A program made the position numbers and the translations under genes. The notes beneath the pieces were generated by a model that saw nothing but the letters and a program-made list of their open reading frames with translations, made no database searches and was not told the origin of the DNA. Below, in pieces: positions 41,372-48,640 of a stretch of 48,640 nucleotides of DNA. Numbering within the stretch: the stretch's first letter is position 1; each line of letters begins with the position of its first letter. The DNA is from an uncultured Clostridia bacterium (GTDB taxonomy: Bacteria > Bacillota > Clostridia > UMGS1810), in the NCBI GenBank assembly GCA_934463165.1, contig CAKSJG010000020.1:1-48640 (forward strand). Direction: 5' to 3'.

Positions 41372-42880
41372 TTATTTCAGACTTATCCAAACGCACGGGC
41401 GCACTCCCATAGCCCTAACCACGCTTTCTCCGGTTTCGTTCACTTCACCGGCTTCATTTACAAACATCATCCCGGCAGGAGTTTTTGTCCTGAGCCACCA
41501 ATCCGCGTCTGTATTAAGCGATAAATCCTTTGAATATTCATCATATTCTTCTTTGTTTAATATGAATATTCCGTCATCGGAGTTTTCGGTATTTTTCAAA
41601 ACTCTTTCTTTTTGTCCTTCGGAAAATTCCTTTATAAAATCAGAATTAAGCCAATCTTTTATCGTTGAGTTTTCATAAGTTATATTTTTTGCCTCATCGT
41701 TAAAAGCTATGTTTTCAACCGAATCTTTTGTAATAAGAAGCATTCTGTCCTGCTCTGTTTTGAGAATTGTCCAAAGAACCGCATTTCCCTTATATGTACC
41801 GAAATATATCTCTCCGCCATTGGCAAACTTATTATGTATCTGTTCAATTCTGTCCTTTGAATTTTTATAATCTCCCAATTGCGAATATAATTTCAATGCT
41901 TCAACATAATTCTGATCTTTATAATAACTCTCAGCAATCTCATAGTTTTCATCCGTTATTTTTTTATTTATTTCGGCGAGCCTATAAGCACTGTCTTTGT
42001 AGCTGCCCAATTCAGAAAAGGCAGCTGCAGCTTCCTCATATTGCTGCTGTGCATACAGCGCCGCGGCTTCGTTATACTTTCCGTTCGGAATAAAAATGAA
42101 GCATGTTGCCAAAACAATTAAAACAGCAATGCTGACAATGCCGAAAGCAACGGAGACAATGCCCGCTCCGGAATTATCCGTTTCTTTTTGCGGCTCCGGC
42201 ATTTTCTTCAATATTTTGCACTTTTCGTTTCTTTCCTTTAAAAGCTGCTGCATATCACCGCAAATCGCAATAACCATACTTGAATTGTCGATATTGTCTT
42301 TTAACATATTAAACTTTTCGGGGATTTTGTGTTCTACACCGGAAAGCATTGAATGACTCATCGGATCACTGAAGCGAACGGCTTCCGCAAGTTTATTTAT
42401 TGCATTTGCCGCATCCGAATCTTTAGCATTAAGCAATTCAATGTCTGCGCGAAGATTCCTTATATATGACGTCTTTCCGTATGTCTCTTTTTCGGTTTGC
42501 ACGGTTTTCCGCTGTGCCGCAGAAGTCAGTATCAATGAGATGCATGCTATAGCCGCTAAAATAACATCTGCTGTTATTCCACACATATAAGAAGTTTGCA
42601 CGGATGTCATTTGTTTTACCGACAGCACCGTCTGAATAACAAAATATATCCAACCCACATATATTGCAGACAGTGCATGAAACCTGCCGCTTATATCGAA
42701 TTTGTTTAACAGCACCAATGCCGATGATAACAAAAACACAGCCGAAAACATTTCAAAGGCGTAGCCCATCCAAAACATTATGCCGTGCTTAAGCGGCAGC
42801 ATAAACATTATCACATTGAACGCCACTGCAAATATAAGTGCAATTACAACGCTCCAAGCTTTATTTTTTGTAAATCCCAT
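41372..42880 (-). CDS. Membrane protein with TPR repeats and DUF6273-like domain
   Basis: A 502-residue protein with four N-terminal membrane helices (about 7-115), a coiled cytoplasmic part, a fifth helix (about 243-265), two or more TPR-like repeats of the YEEAAAAFSELGSYKDS type (about 275-345), and a C-terminal domain of the DUF6273 kind (GTYKGNAVLWTILKTEQDRMLLITKD; DADWWLRTKTPAG; AMGVRPCVWISLK). The last is a putative carbohydrate- or peptide-binding module outside the cell. The gene is 12 bp upstream of the TIR gene and preceded by TCGGAGGGAAACAT. It may anchor or sense for the TIR proteins. Confidence 0.82.
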   Translation of the reverse strand: MGFTKNKAWSVVIALIFAVAFNVIMFMLPLKHGIMFWMGYAFEMFSAVFLLSSALVLLNKFDISGRFHALSAIYVGWIYFVIQTVLSVKQMTSVQTSYMCGITADVILAAIACISLILTSAAQRKTVQTEKETYGKTSYIRNLRADIELLNAKDSDAANAINKLAEAVRFSDPMSHSMLSGVEHKIPEKFNMLKDNIDNSSMVIAICGDMQQLLKERNEKCKILKKMPEPQKETDNSGAGIVSVAFGIVSIAVLIVLATCFIFIPNGKYNEAAALYAQQQYEEAAAAFSELGSYKDSAYRLAEINKKITDENYEIAESYYKDQNYVEALKLYSQLGDYKNSKDRIEQIHNKFANGGEIYFGTYKGNAVLWTILKTEQDRMLLITKDSVENIAFNDEAKNITYENSTIKDWLNSDFIKEFSEGQKERVLKNTENSDDGIFILNKEEYDEYSKDLSLNTDADWWLRTKTPAGMMFVNEAGEVNETGESVVRAMGVRPCVWISLK

Positions 42881-42895
42881 AATGTTTCCCTCCGA

Positions 42896-44002
42896 TTATA
42901 AATTCTCCATTATTTTCATTTTATGCTCATTAAATTCCGTCTCGTCTATTATGCCCATATCACGCATCATGACAAGCTTTTCAAGCTTTTTCTTAAATTC
43001 CGCCATATCGTCGGGCACAGCGTTATGCGAAGCTTGCTTAATGGATTTTTCCGTCATATCTCCAACGGTTCCGGCAACACCGCCCATCATTCCCAGTCCT
43101 AAACCGAGGCTTGAAAAACTGCCTGCACCTTCGTTATCCGCAACTTTGCCGGCAACGTCAAACCCTCGCTCCTGTGCGTATGTATATCCCTCTATCTTAC
43201 GTTTTTCGGCAATGCCCTCCGCTTCAATGATTCTGCGTTTCTTTTCCGTTTCTTCATCGATAACGCCGAGCTTTTGCTTCAATTGCGCCTCGGCAACATC
43301 GGCATACTGTCTTATATGAAGCTCCTTGAACTTTTCGTAAGCAGCTTCACCGTCCGGCTTTGCAATATTGGTTACATAAAAATTCCGAAGAATAATTCCG
43401 TATTCCTCGAAATCGGGAATTAACATCTTATGCAGGTCTTCTGAAATTTCGTTCATATGAGAATCGGTTTCAAATATGGAAAAGGCGGCTTCCTGCATGG
43501 TCTTTCCTATGTATGATTTGATTTTCGACATAAGCAATGCACGGAATTTTTGCGTCAGGCTCTTTTGCGTCAATACTTTCTCTGTTCCGACAATATAAAC
43601 AAGCAGTTTTCGCGAGTCTTCCACAGATAGAGTCATTTCACCCGACAACCCTATTTGAAGCGGGAAATGATACCTCGGATCCATGTATTGAATCTGACTG
43701 TCGGTGCCCCATTTTATCGCCATCTGATTTGTTTTGTTGATGAAATATATCTCACAGTGGAACGGAGTCTTTCCGCCTGTCGGAAGATTTATAACATGTA
43801 TTAAAAGCGGAATGTTTTCGGTTTTAAGCGTATAGCGCCCCGCTTCAAACAAATCCAGAGCCTGTCCGTTTGCAAAAAAGACTGCCTCCTGTGATTCATG
43901 AACGATGAGCTGCGAAGTTGTATTAAAATCCTCACAAGGATGCTTCCATACAAAGGTTTGATTGTCACCCTCATATTTTATTACCTTTGAAATTTCAAAC
44001 AT
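42896..44002 (-). CDS. SPFH/YdjI-like virion-core-type protein with SHOCT tail
   Basis: A 368-residue member of the SPFH-superfamily proteins of the YdjI type (annotated as 'virion core protein' in many genomes). Residues 1-245 form the SPFH core; residues about 225-285 a coiled-coil with EETEKKRRIIEAEGIAEKRKIE; a glycine-rich linker (GAGSFSSLGLGLGMMGGVAG) follows; the last 35 residues form a SHOCT domain (KKKLEKLVMMRDMGIIDETEF). SPFH proteins organise membrane patches, and YdjI relatives respond to envelope stress and recur near defence genes. GGAGGGATTTAA precedes the ATG. It follows the ribbon-helix-helix gene by 13 bp. Confidence 0.9.
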   Translation of the reverse strand: MFEISKVIKYEGDNQTFVWKHPCEDFNTTSQLIVHESQEAVFFANGQALDLFEAGRYTLKTENIPLLIHVINLPTGGKTPFHCEIYFINKTNQMAIKWGTDSQIQYMDPRYHFPLQIGLSGEMTLSVEDSRKLLVYIVGTEKVLTQKSLTQKFRALLMSKIKSYIGKTMQEAAFSIFETDSHMNEISEDLHKMLIPDFEEYGIILRNFYVTNIAKPDGEAAYEKFKELHIRQYADVAEAQLKQKLGVIDEETEKKRRIIEAEGIAEKRKIEGYTYAQERGFDVAGKVADNEGAGSFSSLGLGLGMMGGVAGTVGDMTEKSIKQASHNAVPDDMAEFKKKLEKLVMMRDMGIIDETEFNEHKMKIMENL

Positions 44003-44015
44003 TTAAATCCCTCCG

Positions 44016-44204
44016 TTATTTATCTATTTCTATGCGGTCTACAGCAAATTCAATGCACATCTGAATAATTTCGTTTTTGTTTCTTCTTGTCACATCACAA
44101 ATATCATCTAATCTTTTAATCAAATCTACCGGGAGACGTGCAGATACAACGGCGCTTTCTCCCACATATTTTTTTGTTGTGATTTTTAATTTATCTTCCG
44201 ACAT
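44016..44204 (-). CDS. Ribbon-helix-helix regulator (Arc/CopG-like)
   Basis: A 62-residue DNA-binding protein with the pattern VVSARLPVDLIKRLDDICDVTRRNKNEI, split as strand-helix-helix (about 19-50). It is the first gene of the TIR operon. The promoter directly upstream has a 12-bp palindrome, TTTGTATACAAA, between the -35 and -10 boxes, and related sequence below the -10; the simplest reading is autorepression by this protein. AGGTGATGCATC precedes the ATG. Confidence 0.78.
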   Translation of the reverse strand: MSEDKLKITTKKYVGESAVVSARLPVDLIKRLDDICDVTRRNKNEIIQMCIEFAVDRIEIDK

Positions 44205-44261
44205 GATGCATCACCTCAAAATATTTTCTATAATCTGTCAGATATATTACTTAACGTATAC

Positions 44262-44290
44262 ATTATACAACATTTGTATACAAAAGTCAA
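44262..44290 (-). promoter_or_regulatory. Promoter and operator of the SPFH/TIR operon
   Basis: On the minus strand TTGACT (44290-44285), 17 nt, TATAAT (44267-44262). The spacer contains the palindrome TTTGTATACAAA (44273-44284), placed where a bound repressor would block RNA polymerase; TGTATAC recurs just below the -10. This is the only strong promoter seen for the six genes ending at 36632. Confidence 0.8.
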
Positions 44291-44342
44291 CAAATGTTTT
44301 GCCGGCTCGGAACATGCTTAAATGAATTGTAATTCAATATAG

Positions 44343-44382
44343 AAATGAGTGCTCTCCTTTCACTTCGGAGGCACTCATCATT
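44343..44382. other. Hairpin between the TIR operon promoter and toxin locus 3
   Basis: ATGAGTGC-CTCC and GGAGGCACTCAT form a stem with a loop of about eight bases, with no T run after it. It separates two divergent transcription units and may be a weak terminator or a recognition site. Confidence 0.45.
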
Positions 44383-44423
44383 TCGTATAATCATATTATA
44401 AGCTTATGCTTTTAAAAACGCTA

Positions 44424-44546
44424 TTGACAAAACAGTAAAACGGGGGTATAATGATAATATAAAAAGGCAAGACCTCAAACGGTTATGCCAATTAACAGTT
44501 AGTATTAAAGAGTAACTGCCACGGCAATGGCGGTTACTCTGCTTTT
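44424..44546 (+). ncRNA. Antisense RNA (antitoxin-like), locus 3, with its promoter
   Basis: TTGACA (44424-44429), 17 nt, TATAAT (44447-44452) on the plus strand give a start near 44459, exactly at the 3' end of the convergent toxin-type mRNA. The RNA begins with the conserved GGCAAGACCTC...CGGTTATGCC hairpin (44466-44489) and ends with AGAGTAACTGCC paired to GGCGGTTACTCT (44509-44540) and GCTTTT, a good terminator. About 88 nt, overlapping the last four codons of the peptide gene. Confidence 0.75.
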
Positions 44547-44630
44547 ATGGATAAAATTATCAGTATAACGATAATCTCTAAAATTGCAAAAAGCAATTTT
44601 TTTGCCATAGGCACAATGCTTACTTTTCAT
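44505..44630 (-). CDS. Overlapping 41-codon frame at the strong RBS, locus 3
   Basis: It begins MKSKHCAYGKK directly after AAAGGGGGTATGCTT and runs 41 codons across the peptide gene in the other frame, exactly as in locus 2. Equal length and the shared MKSKHC-x-YG start suggest selection, but both frames are tied to the same nucleotides, so this may be a translational-coupling frame with no product of its own. Confidence 0.35.
   Translation of the reverse strand: MKSKHCAYGKKIAFCNFRDYRYTDNFIHKSRVTAIAVAVTL
44534..44608 (-). CDS. 24-residue hydrophobic peptide, toxin-like, locus 3
   Basis: The frame begins MAKKLLFAILEIIVILII and ends IKAE. Length, the M-A-K-K-L-L start and the polar tail match locus 2. 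The ATG is 22 nt after the first ATG of the mRNA and lies in a different frame. Inferred to be a type I toxin. The antisense RNA covers its last codons. Confidence 0.68.
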   Translation of the reverse strand: MAKKLLFAILEIIVILIILSIKAE

Positions 44631-44862
44631 AAGCATACCCCCTTTCACAGACTCGGTTTTTCAACCTGTATGTAAAGGTGGCATAACCGCCGGTGTTAAC
44701 ACCGCTTTTGAAATCTTGCCTTATCGGATTGCTCCGACATTTCTATTATACACCGTAAACCGATATTTTTCAAGTAATTTTGCAAAAAATGATTACCGTT
44801 TTAGAAACGCCCGCCGCAGATATTATATCCGCAGCGGACGCTTTAATTATGATATGATATAA

Positions 44863-45579
44863 TCAATCATTAAAAAGGTTGCTTTCGCCGTATTTTTCTT
44901 CTATCGAATCGCTTCCGATTTCACTTTCGGATGCCGAAATAACCCACTTGCCGTCCTTTTTCACAAAAATGAGCGTTCCGCTCTGAACCTCTTCGGATAT
45001 GGAATCCTTCAAGTCTTTAATTATTATATCAAACACATGTTCAACAGCATCGGGAACATATTTCATGGCTTCTTCTTCGGTTGAGCTGTCGTTTAATCCG
45101 CACTCGTTTATAAGATAATCCTCAATTTCGTCCTGATATTTTGATGAATCGAAGTCTATATCAAAATCGGGAGAAGAAATCGTAAAGTCAACGCTTACAG
45201 CATATGTATCGTTGTTCTTTTTTTCAATGTTTGTGATATTGTGCTTTACCGAAAGCATTTTTATGATTTTCTTTGCAAAAGATTCAAAAAAATCTTTTGA
45301 CATGCCCATATCTTCCATTGAAGATTTATCTATGCCCATGCTGTCAACAATCACATCTTCAAAGTCACTTACTCCGTTTATATTTGCAAGCTCATAGGAA
45401 TCGTCTGACCCGTCAAGATAATCCATTGCATCTTTATATTTAAATTTATCGTAGTCGCTGCAAAAAGCTTCTGCGGTGTTTTTTATCTCTTCAATGTTTC
45501 TGTCTGCGCATGCGGCAAAGGAAAACATCATTATTACTGCTATTATAAGAGCCGATACTGATTTGATTTTTTTATTCAT
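44863..45579 (-). CDS. Secreted lipoprotein, unknown function
   Basis: A 238-residue protein with a lipoprotein signal (MFSFAAC, the cysteine near residue 25). The rest is acidic (rich in D, E, S) with alternating helices and strands, and ends with VKKDGKWVISASES, which is reminiscent of NTF2-like lipoproteins of the DUF4878/DUF5105 kind; no family is assigned with confidence. AAGGGGAATAATAAA precedes the ATG. It stands alone downstream of the toxin locus 3 promoter region. Confidence 0.78.
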   Translation of the reverse strand: MNKKIKSVSALIIAVIMMFSFAACADRNIEEIKNTAEAFCSDYDKFKYKDAMDYLDGSDDSYELANINGVSDFEDVIVDSMGIDKSSMEDMGMSKDFFESFAKKIIKMLSVKHNITNIEKKNNDTYAVSVDFTISSPDFDIDFDSSKYQDEIEDYLINECGLNDSSTEEEAMKYVPDAVEHVFDIIIKDLKDSISEEVQSGTLIFVKKDGKWVISASESEIGSDSIEEKYGESNLFND

Positions 45580-45909
45580 TTTATTATTCCCCTTAATTTT
45601 ATTTTTAATATATAGTTAATTGTAAAATCACAAAATATTTGATTTAAAGCATATTCTGCGATACCGCTTTATTTGCATTTTCTCCCGTAAACAGATGAAA
45701 ATGTTTATTTTTCATCGGAACGGTGTGGGCACCGTTCCCTACGTAGTCATTGCAAGTATGCAATTAATTATTAATTAGAATCTTATTACATTTTTTGTTT
45801 AAACCAAATTAATAATTGAAAATATACCTGTAAATTTATTCGTAGGCAGCGTGCACCACAGCGCTGCGCAAAAATTTATCTTATTAAAATATGCATACTG
45901 CGATATTTT
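45580..45909. repeat. Intergenic region with a family B element
   Basis: A family B element in reverse orientation occupies 45716-45869; one end is a good CGGAACGGTGTGGGCACCGTTCC-type palindrome, the other is degenerate (CAGCGCTGCG). AT-rich DNA lies on both sides with no gene. Confidence 0.75.
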
Positions 45910-48063
45910 TTAACCCACGGGCTCACTCGGATCGGCATATGCCGGAAGCGATGTGTAAACCTTTATGAGCTGATTTCTGCTATCCCATTCAACACGGCAG
46001 TCAAGCGCGTCGGTAATATCACGAAGCTTGAAGTAGTTATTGCCGTCTATGTTGTAGCATGTCGCTTTGATCGGAACTCCGTCATAGGTTAAAAATACCG
46101 TGGATGAATATGCGGTTCTTTGAGCGCCGTCGCCCGCTGCAAGCTCGCCGCCCGCCGCCGTATAGGGGAAGAAGCTGAGCATACCGATCGTGTTGGTCGA
46201 CGCGTCATATTCAACATCAAAGCATTTTATCGTGCCGTCAAGCATTTTTGCAATGTCACGAAGCTTAAAATAGTTGTTGTCGTTTATGTTGTATGCAAGC
46301 GCATTGTATTTTTTGGTTTCAACATAAATGGGCTGTGTATTTGCCGTCGTTTGCTTTGAATAAGCGTTGCCGGGGTAATACGTAAATGACTGCCTGTAGT
46401 CACCGATATGTACGATATACCGTATTTCTCCGTTGCGGACAACCGTGTAGATTTCACCCGTCGTAATATCGTTAATATCATCAAAATCCGGGTCGGCATC
46501 AAATGTAAAGTTTTCGATTTTATATACATTTACCCATTCCTGGTCATTCATCTCTTCGACAGCGTTCAGAGTCGCGTCAAGGCGTCTTTTCATATTGCTG
46601 TCATACGGGAAACCGTAGTTTTCGCTTTTGACAATGGCAAGACCCTCTGCCGAGTAGGTTTTCTCGCCGTATGCGCTCCACGGCGAATCAACAGTGAGAG
46701 TGCCGATAGGAGCGCCGAGCTGTGCAAGACCCGAGGCTGTCGGCGTACTCTGGAATTCGTCCAAATATTCGGTTTTTATGTAGCATTCCTTTGTGTTAAA
46801 CCATATTTTTGAATATCCGCTGCCGGCATCCTTTTCAATGACGTCGATTGAAGTGCCTGTTTTTGCTTCGGCAACCGCTGCGCCGCCTGCACTGTTCAAT
46901 ATCTGCGCCATGCCCGATCCGCCCGTGTTGACTTTGGCGATATATGCTATCGAAGGCTTCTTCACGCTTGAAAGCTGAGCGTTAACATATTTTGCTTCAA
47001 CATAATACAGACCTTTTTTATAGTAAATCTGATAGTGTCCGTTTTGAGGTGTGGCATTTACAATCTGGAATGACTGATTTACCTTATACACACCCGATTT
47101 TACATAATCGTCACTGTCCGGTGTTGTTTTAACAAGCAGCGTGGATGTTGCTTTTCCCATTGCCTGAGCCTCGGGAACATAGCTGATCTGATTGTTTATA
47201 TCCAAAAGATAGCAATACTGACGCTGAATGAAGTACACTCCGCTCTTCCAGCTTGCGTACTGGATTCCCGACGAAGCCATACAAACCGCGCCCATACCGC
47301 GGCTGATGTCGACGCCGCCCAATGACCAAACGGCAACATACTTTTCGTTATAGGCAACAACGTCAAACTCGGTTGTTGACATGCAATAAAACGCCGTGTT
47401 CGGATTACCCTTGGGCTGCGGTACTACGGGGTCATACCCGATTGCTTTAAGCTCTGCAAGACGTCTTTCGTGGTAGTTCTGAGGCGCGTCTCCGGGGTAG
47501 AACGTCGCGCGGACGCTGGCAAGCTTGCCTTCGTCACCTACATGTATTACGGCTTTTCCGACCAGCGGCAGAGAATCCGGACGTTCATGCATTCTCCATT
47601 CCTTGGGCAAAGACTTGTTAAGGTCACAGTCCCTGCCGGACTGTGCCAGTCTTCCGCCGTATATGTAGTCGGAAAGGAGGTTCATGTTTATTCCGTGCTG
47701 ATACTTTTCGGGGTCGGAGGTCTTTGAAGCTTCTTCAATCTTCTTTTCACCGACTTCCGCCGTATCGAGAGTAGCAACACGGCTTACATAGGCCATGATA
47801 TAGCCTACCGTACCGTCGGAAAGCTGAATCTTATGAAAGCTGTCCTCTTTTTTACCATCGCCGTTTACATACGCCTCCAGAATCGTTACCTTTGTTCCGG
47901 GATATATAATAAGCTTTGAACCGCCGGCATAAGGTTTTTCGGTGACCGGAAGATTGTACTTGTTTACATAAGCCGTGTCACCTGCTTTGAAATCTGCAGC
48001 ATATGCACTGATGCAAAGCACCGTCAATGCGCAAAATACTGCGGCTAAAATTTTTTTCAGCAT
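45910..48063 (-). CDS. Secreted protein with SH3-like and stalk (copper-amine-oxidase-N-like) domains
   Basis: A 717-residue protein with a signal peptide (to about residue 22, ...ISAYAAD). Residues 25-95 form an SH3-like domain (KAGDTAYVNKYNLPVTEKPY ... IQLSDGTVGYIMAYVS). The middle has a larger unassigned domain with repeated Tyr-rich motifs (YYKKGLYYVEAKYVN) and a second SH3-like unit (about 380-440). The C-terminal 130 residues carry two stalk-type repeats, YNINDNNYFKLRDIAKMLDG and YNIDGNNYFKLRDITDALDC, typical of secreted Clostridia proteins that hold wall or carbohydrate contacts. Function unknown. GAGGATATGCT precedes the ATG. Confidence 0.82.
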   Translation of the reverse strand: MLKKILAAVFCALTVLCISAYAADFKAGDTAYVNKYNLPVTEKPYAGGSKLIIYPGTKVTILEAYVNGDGKKEDSFHKIQLSDGTVGYIMAYVSRVATLDTAEVGEKKIEEASKTSDPEKYQHGINMNLLSDYIYGGRLAQSGRDCDLNKSLPKEWRMHERPDSLPLVGKAVIHVGDEGKLASVRATFYPGDAPQNYHERRLAELKAIGYDPVVPQPKGNPNTAFYCMSTTEFDVVAYNEKYVAVWSLGGVDISRGMGAVCMASSGIQYASWKSGVYFIQRQYCYLLDINNQISYVPEAQAMGKATSTLLVKTTPDSDDYVKSGVYKVNQSFQIVNATPQNGHYQIYYKKGLYYVEAKYVNAQLSSVKKPSIAYIAKVNTGGSGMAQILNSAGGAAVAEAKTGTSIDVIEKDAGSGYSKIWFNTKECYIKTEYLDEFQSTPTASGLAQLGAPIGTLTVDSPWSAYGEKTYSAEGLAIVKSENYGFPYDSNMKRRLDATLNAVEEMNDQEWVNVYKIENFTFDADPDFDDINDITTGEIYTVVRNGEIRYIVHIGDYRQSFTYYPGNAYSKQTTANTQPIYVETKKYNALAYNINDNNYFKLRDIAKMLDGTIKCFDVEYDASTNTIGMLSFFPYTAAGGELAAGDGAQRTAYSSTVFLTYDGVPIKATCYNIDGNNYFKLRDITDALDCRVEWDSRNQLIKVYTSLPAYADPSEPVG

Positions 48064-48640
48064 AGCATATCCTCATTTCTTAATATAATTATATATTATT
48101 ATACACCGTACACCGATGTACGATGCAAGGGTTTTTGAAAAAAATTTAAAATAACATTACAGATTTCGGGTTGCAGGCAGCGCTGCCTTTCTTTCTTGCA
48201 TTTAATCATATTATTTTGTCTGTTTTGTGCAGCGGAACGGTGTGGTCACCGTTCCCTACGAATAAATTAATAGGTATATTTTCAATTTACAAATTGGTTT
48301 AAGCGAAATTCTCCAATAAGATTCCGATTAACAATTAATTGCAACCTTGCAATGACTATGTAGGGAACGCTGCCCACAGCGTTCCGCAAGCGCATTATAT
48401 ACACAAGTATACAATTACGGGCATGAAATTCAGCAGCGTAATTTGCATTTCATCTCATGTAATTTATTAAATTACTTCACTTACATTCTTTTCAAGAGGG
48501 GATGTGCCCTTACGCGATTATTGGCAATGTACATTTCATTTTACAAATTAATTCGAATTTAACGCAAGAAGCATTGCCTCCACTGTGCAAGGGGAGGTGA
48601 GTTGCAAAGCAACTCGGAGGGGTTGTAAATATTTAACTCT
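48064..48640. repeat. Repeat-filled right end (families B, A end, C)
   Basis: A fragment of a family C right end (about 48190-48202), a complete family B element (48232-48386), a short family A terminus (TTTTCAAGAGGGGATGTGCCC, about 48490-48510) joined directly to other sequence, and the left part of a family C element (48563 to the end of the window). No gene is seen. Confidence 0.78.

Larger units (their letters stand above)
44461..44773 (-). ncRNA. Toxin-type mRNA, locus 3
   Basis: On the minus strand TTGAAA (44773-44768), 17 nt, TATAAT (44750-44745), start near 44738. The 5' TCGGAGCAATCCGA hairpin, the leader strands GGCAAGATTTC and CGGTTATGCC with a CGGTG/CACCG hairpin between them, and the 3' arm GGCATAACCG...GAGGTCTTGCC followed by TTTTT are all present; leader and 3' arm can pair over 10 and 11 bp. 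The sequence AAAGGGGGTATGCTT before the first ATG is the same as in locus 2. Predicted length is about 278 nt. Confidence 0.76.

Noticed and set aside
1..48640. Search by eye for tRNA, rRNA, CRISPR arrays, common riboswitches and T-boxes
   Set aside because: No convincing candidate was seen; a covariance-model scan (Infernal with Rfam, tRNAscan-SE) would be needed to exclude weaker ones.

Overview
The window looks like a chromosomal segment of an uncultivated, spore-forming member of the Clostridia (Bacillota), of the kind common in gut metagenomes. The evidence is the rqcP-yabP-yabQ-divIC-yabR block (yabP and yabQ are sporulation genes), the strong AGGAGG-type ribosome binding sites, the consensus TTGACA-17-TATAAT promoters and the intermediate, locally AT-rich base composition. 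No rRNA, tRNA or CRISPR array was found.

Layout. 1-1069: repeat-filled intergenic DNA. 1070-5829, minus strand: a metallophosphoesterase, then a sugar block (L-rhamnose isomerase behind a CDP-alcohol phosphatidyltransferase, an RpiB-like isomerase, a TIM-barrel sugar isomerase/epimerase). 5930-10070: an accessory patch with a small serine recombinase, a probable invertible promoter, two AT-rich membrane/zinc-ribbon genes and two copies of a small toxin-like RNA locus. 10087-17499, minus strand: a large surface protein translationally coupled to an MMPL/RND-type exporter, and a cation diffusion facilitator. 17671-18359: two small conserved genes. 19214-25688, plus strand: a MarR-regulated RND efflux operon (permease, TolC-like protein, lipoprotein adaptor). 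25716-30323, minus strand: an orphan antisense RNA, the yab/divIC cluster and a SpoVB-like flippase. 31252-35061, plus strand: a second flippase, an acetylxylan-esterase-type hydrolase and a FucO-like iron alcohol dehydrogenase. 35335-44290, minus strand: a DUF6017-type replication-like protein, then a single-promoter operon of ribbon-helix-helix regulator, SPFH protein, DUF6273-like membrane protein, TIR protein, degenerate TIR protein and GIY-YIG nuclease. 44424-48063: a third toxin-like RNA locus, a lipoprotein and an SH3/stalk-domain secreted protein.

The two most interesting systems were read directly from the sequence. (1) Three loci (near 6.0, 9.8 and 44.6 kb) each have a consensus promoter, a structured leader, a strong ribosome binding site, a 24-residue one-helix hydrophobic peptide beginning M(A/G)K, and a 3' end able to pair with the 5' leader. 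In every case a second perfect promoter fires from the opposite strand at the 3' boundary and should make an antisense RNA of about 90 nt ending just inside the peptide gene. A fourth locus (25.7 kb) keeps only the antisense RNA gene. This is the architecture of a type I toxin-antitoxin system with an orphan antitoxin. (2) Next to the serine recombinase, two identical 24-bp crossover-like sites in inverted orientation enclose a promoter that now points away from the downstream genes, as expected of a phase-variation switch in its OFF state.

A third candidate is the SPFH/TIR/GIY-YIG operon, which pairs a TIR domain that keeps the W-x3-E catalytic signature with a second TIR-like domain that has lost it; a defence role is plausible. 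Intergenic DNA carries at least five families of short palindromic interspersed repeats (called A to E here). Near-parallel A-D-B-C blocks flank the SpoVB-like gene.
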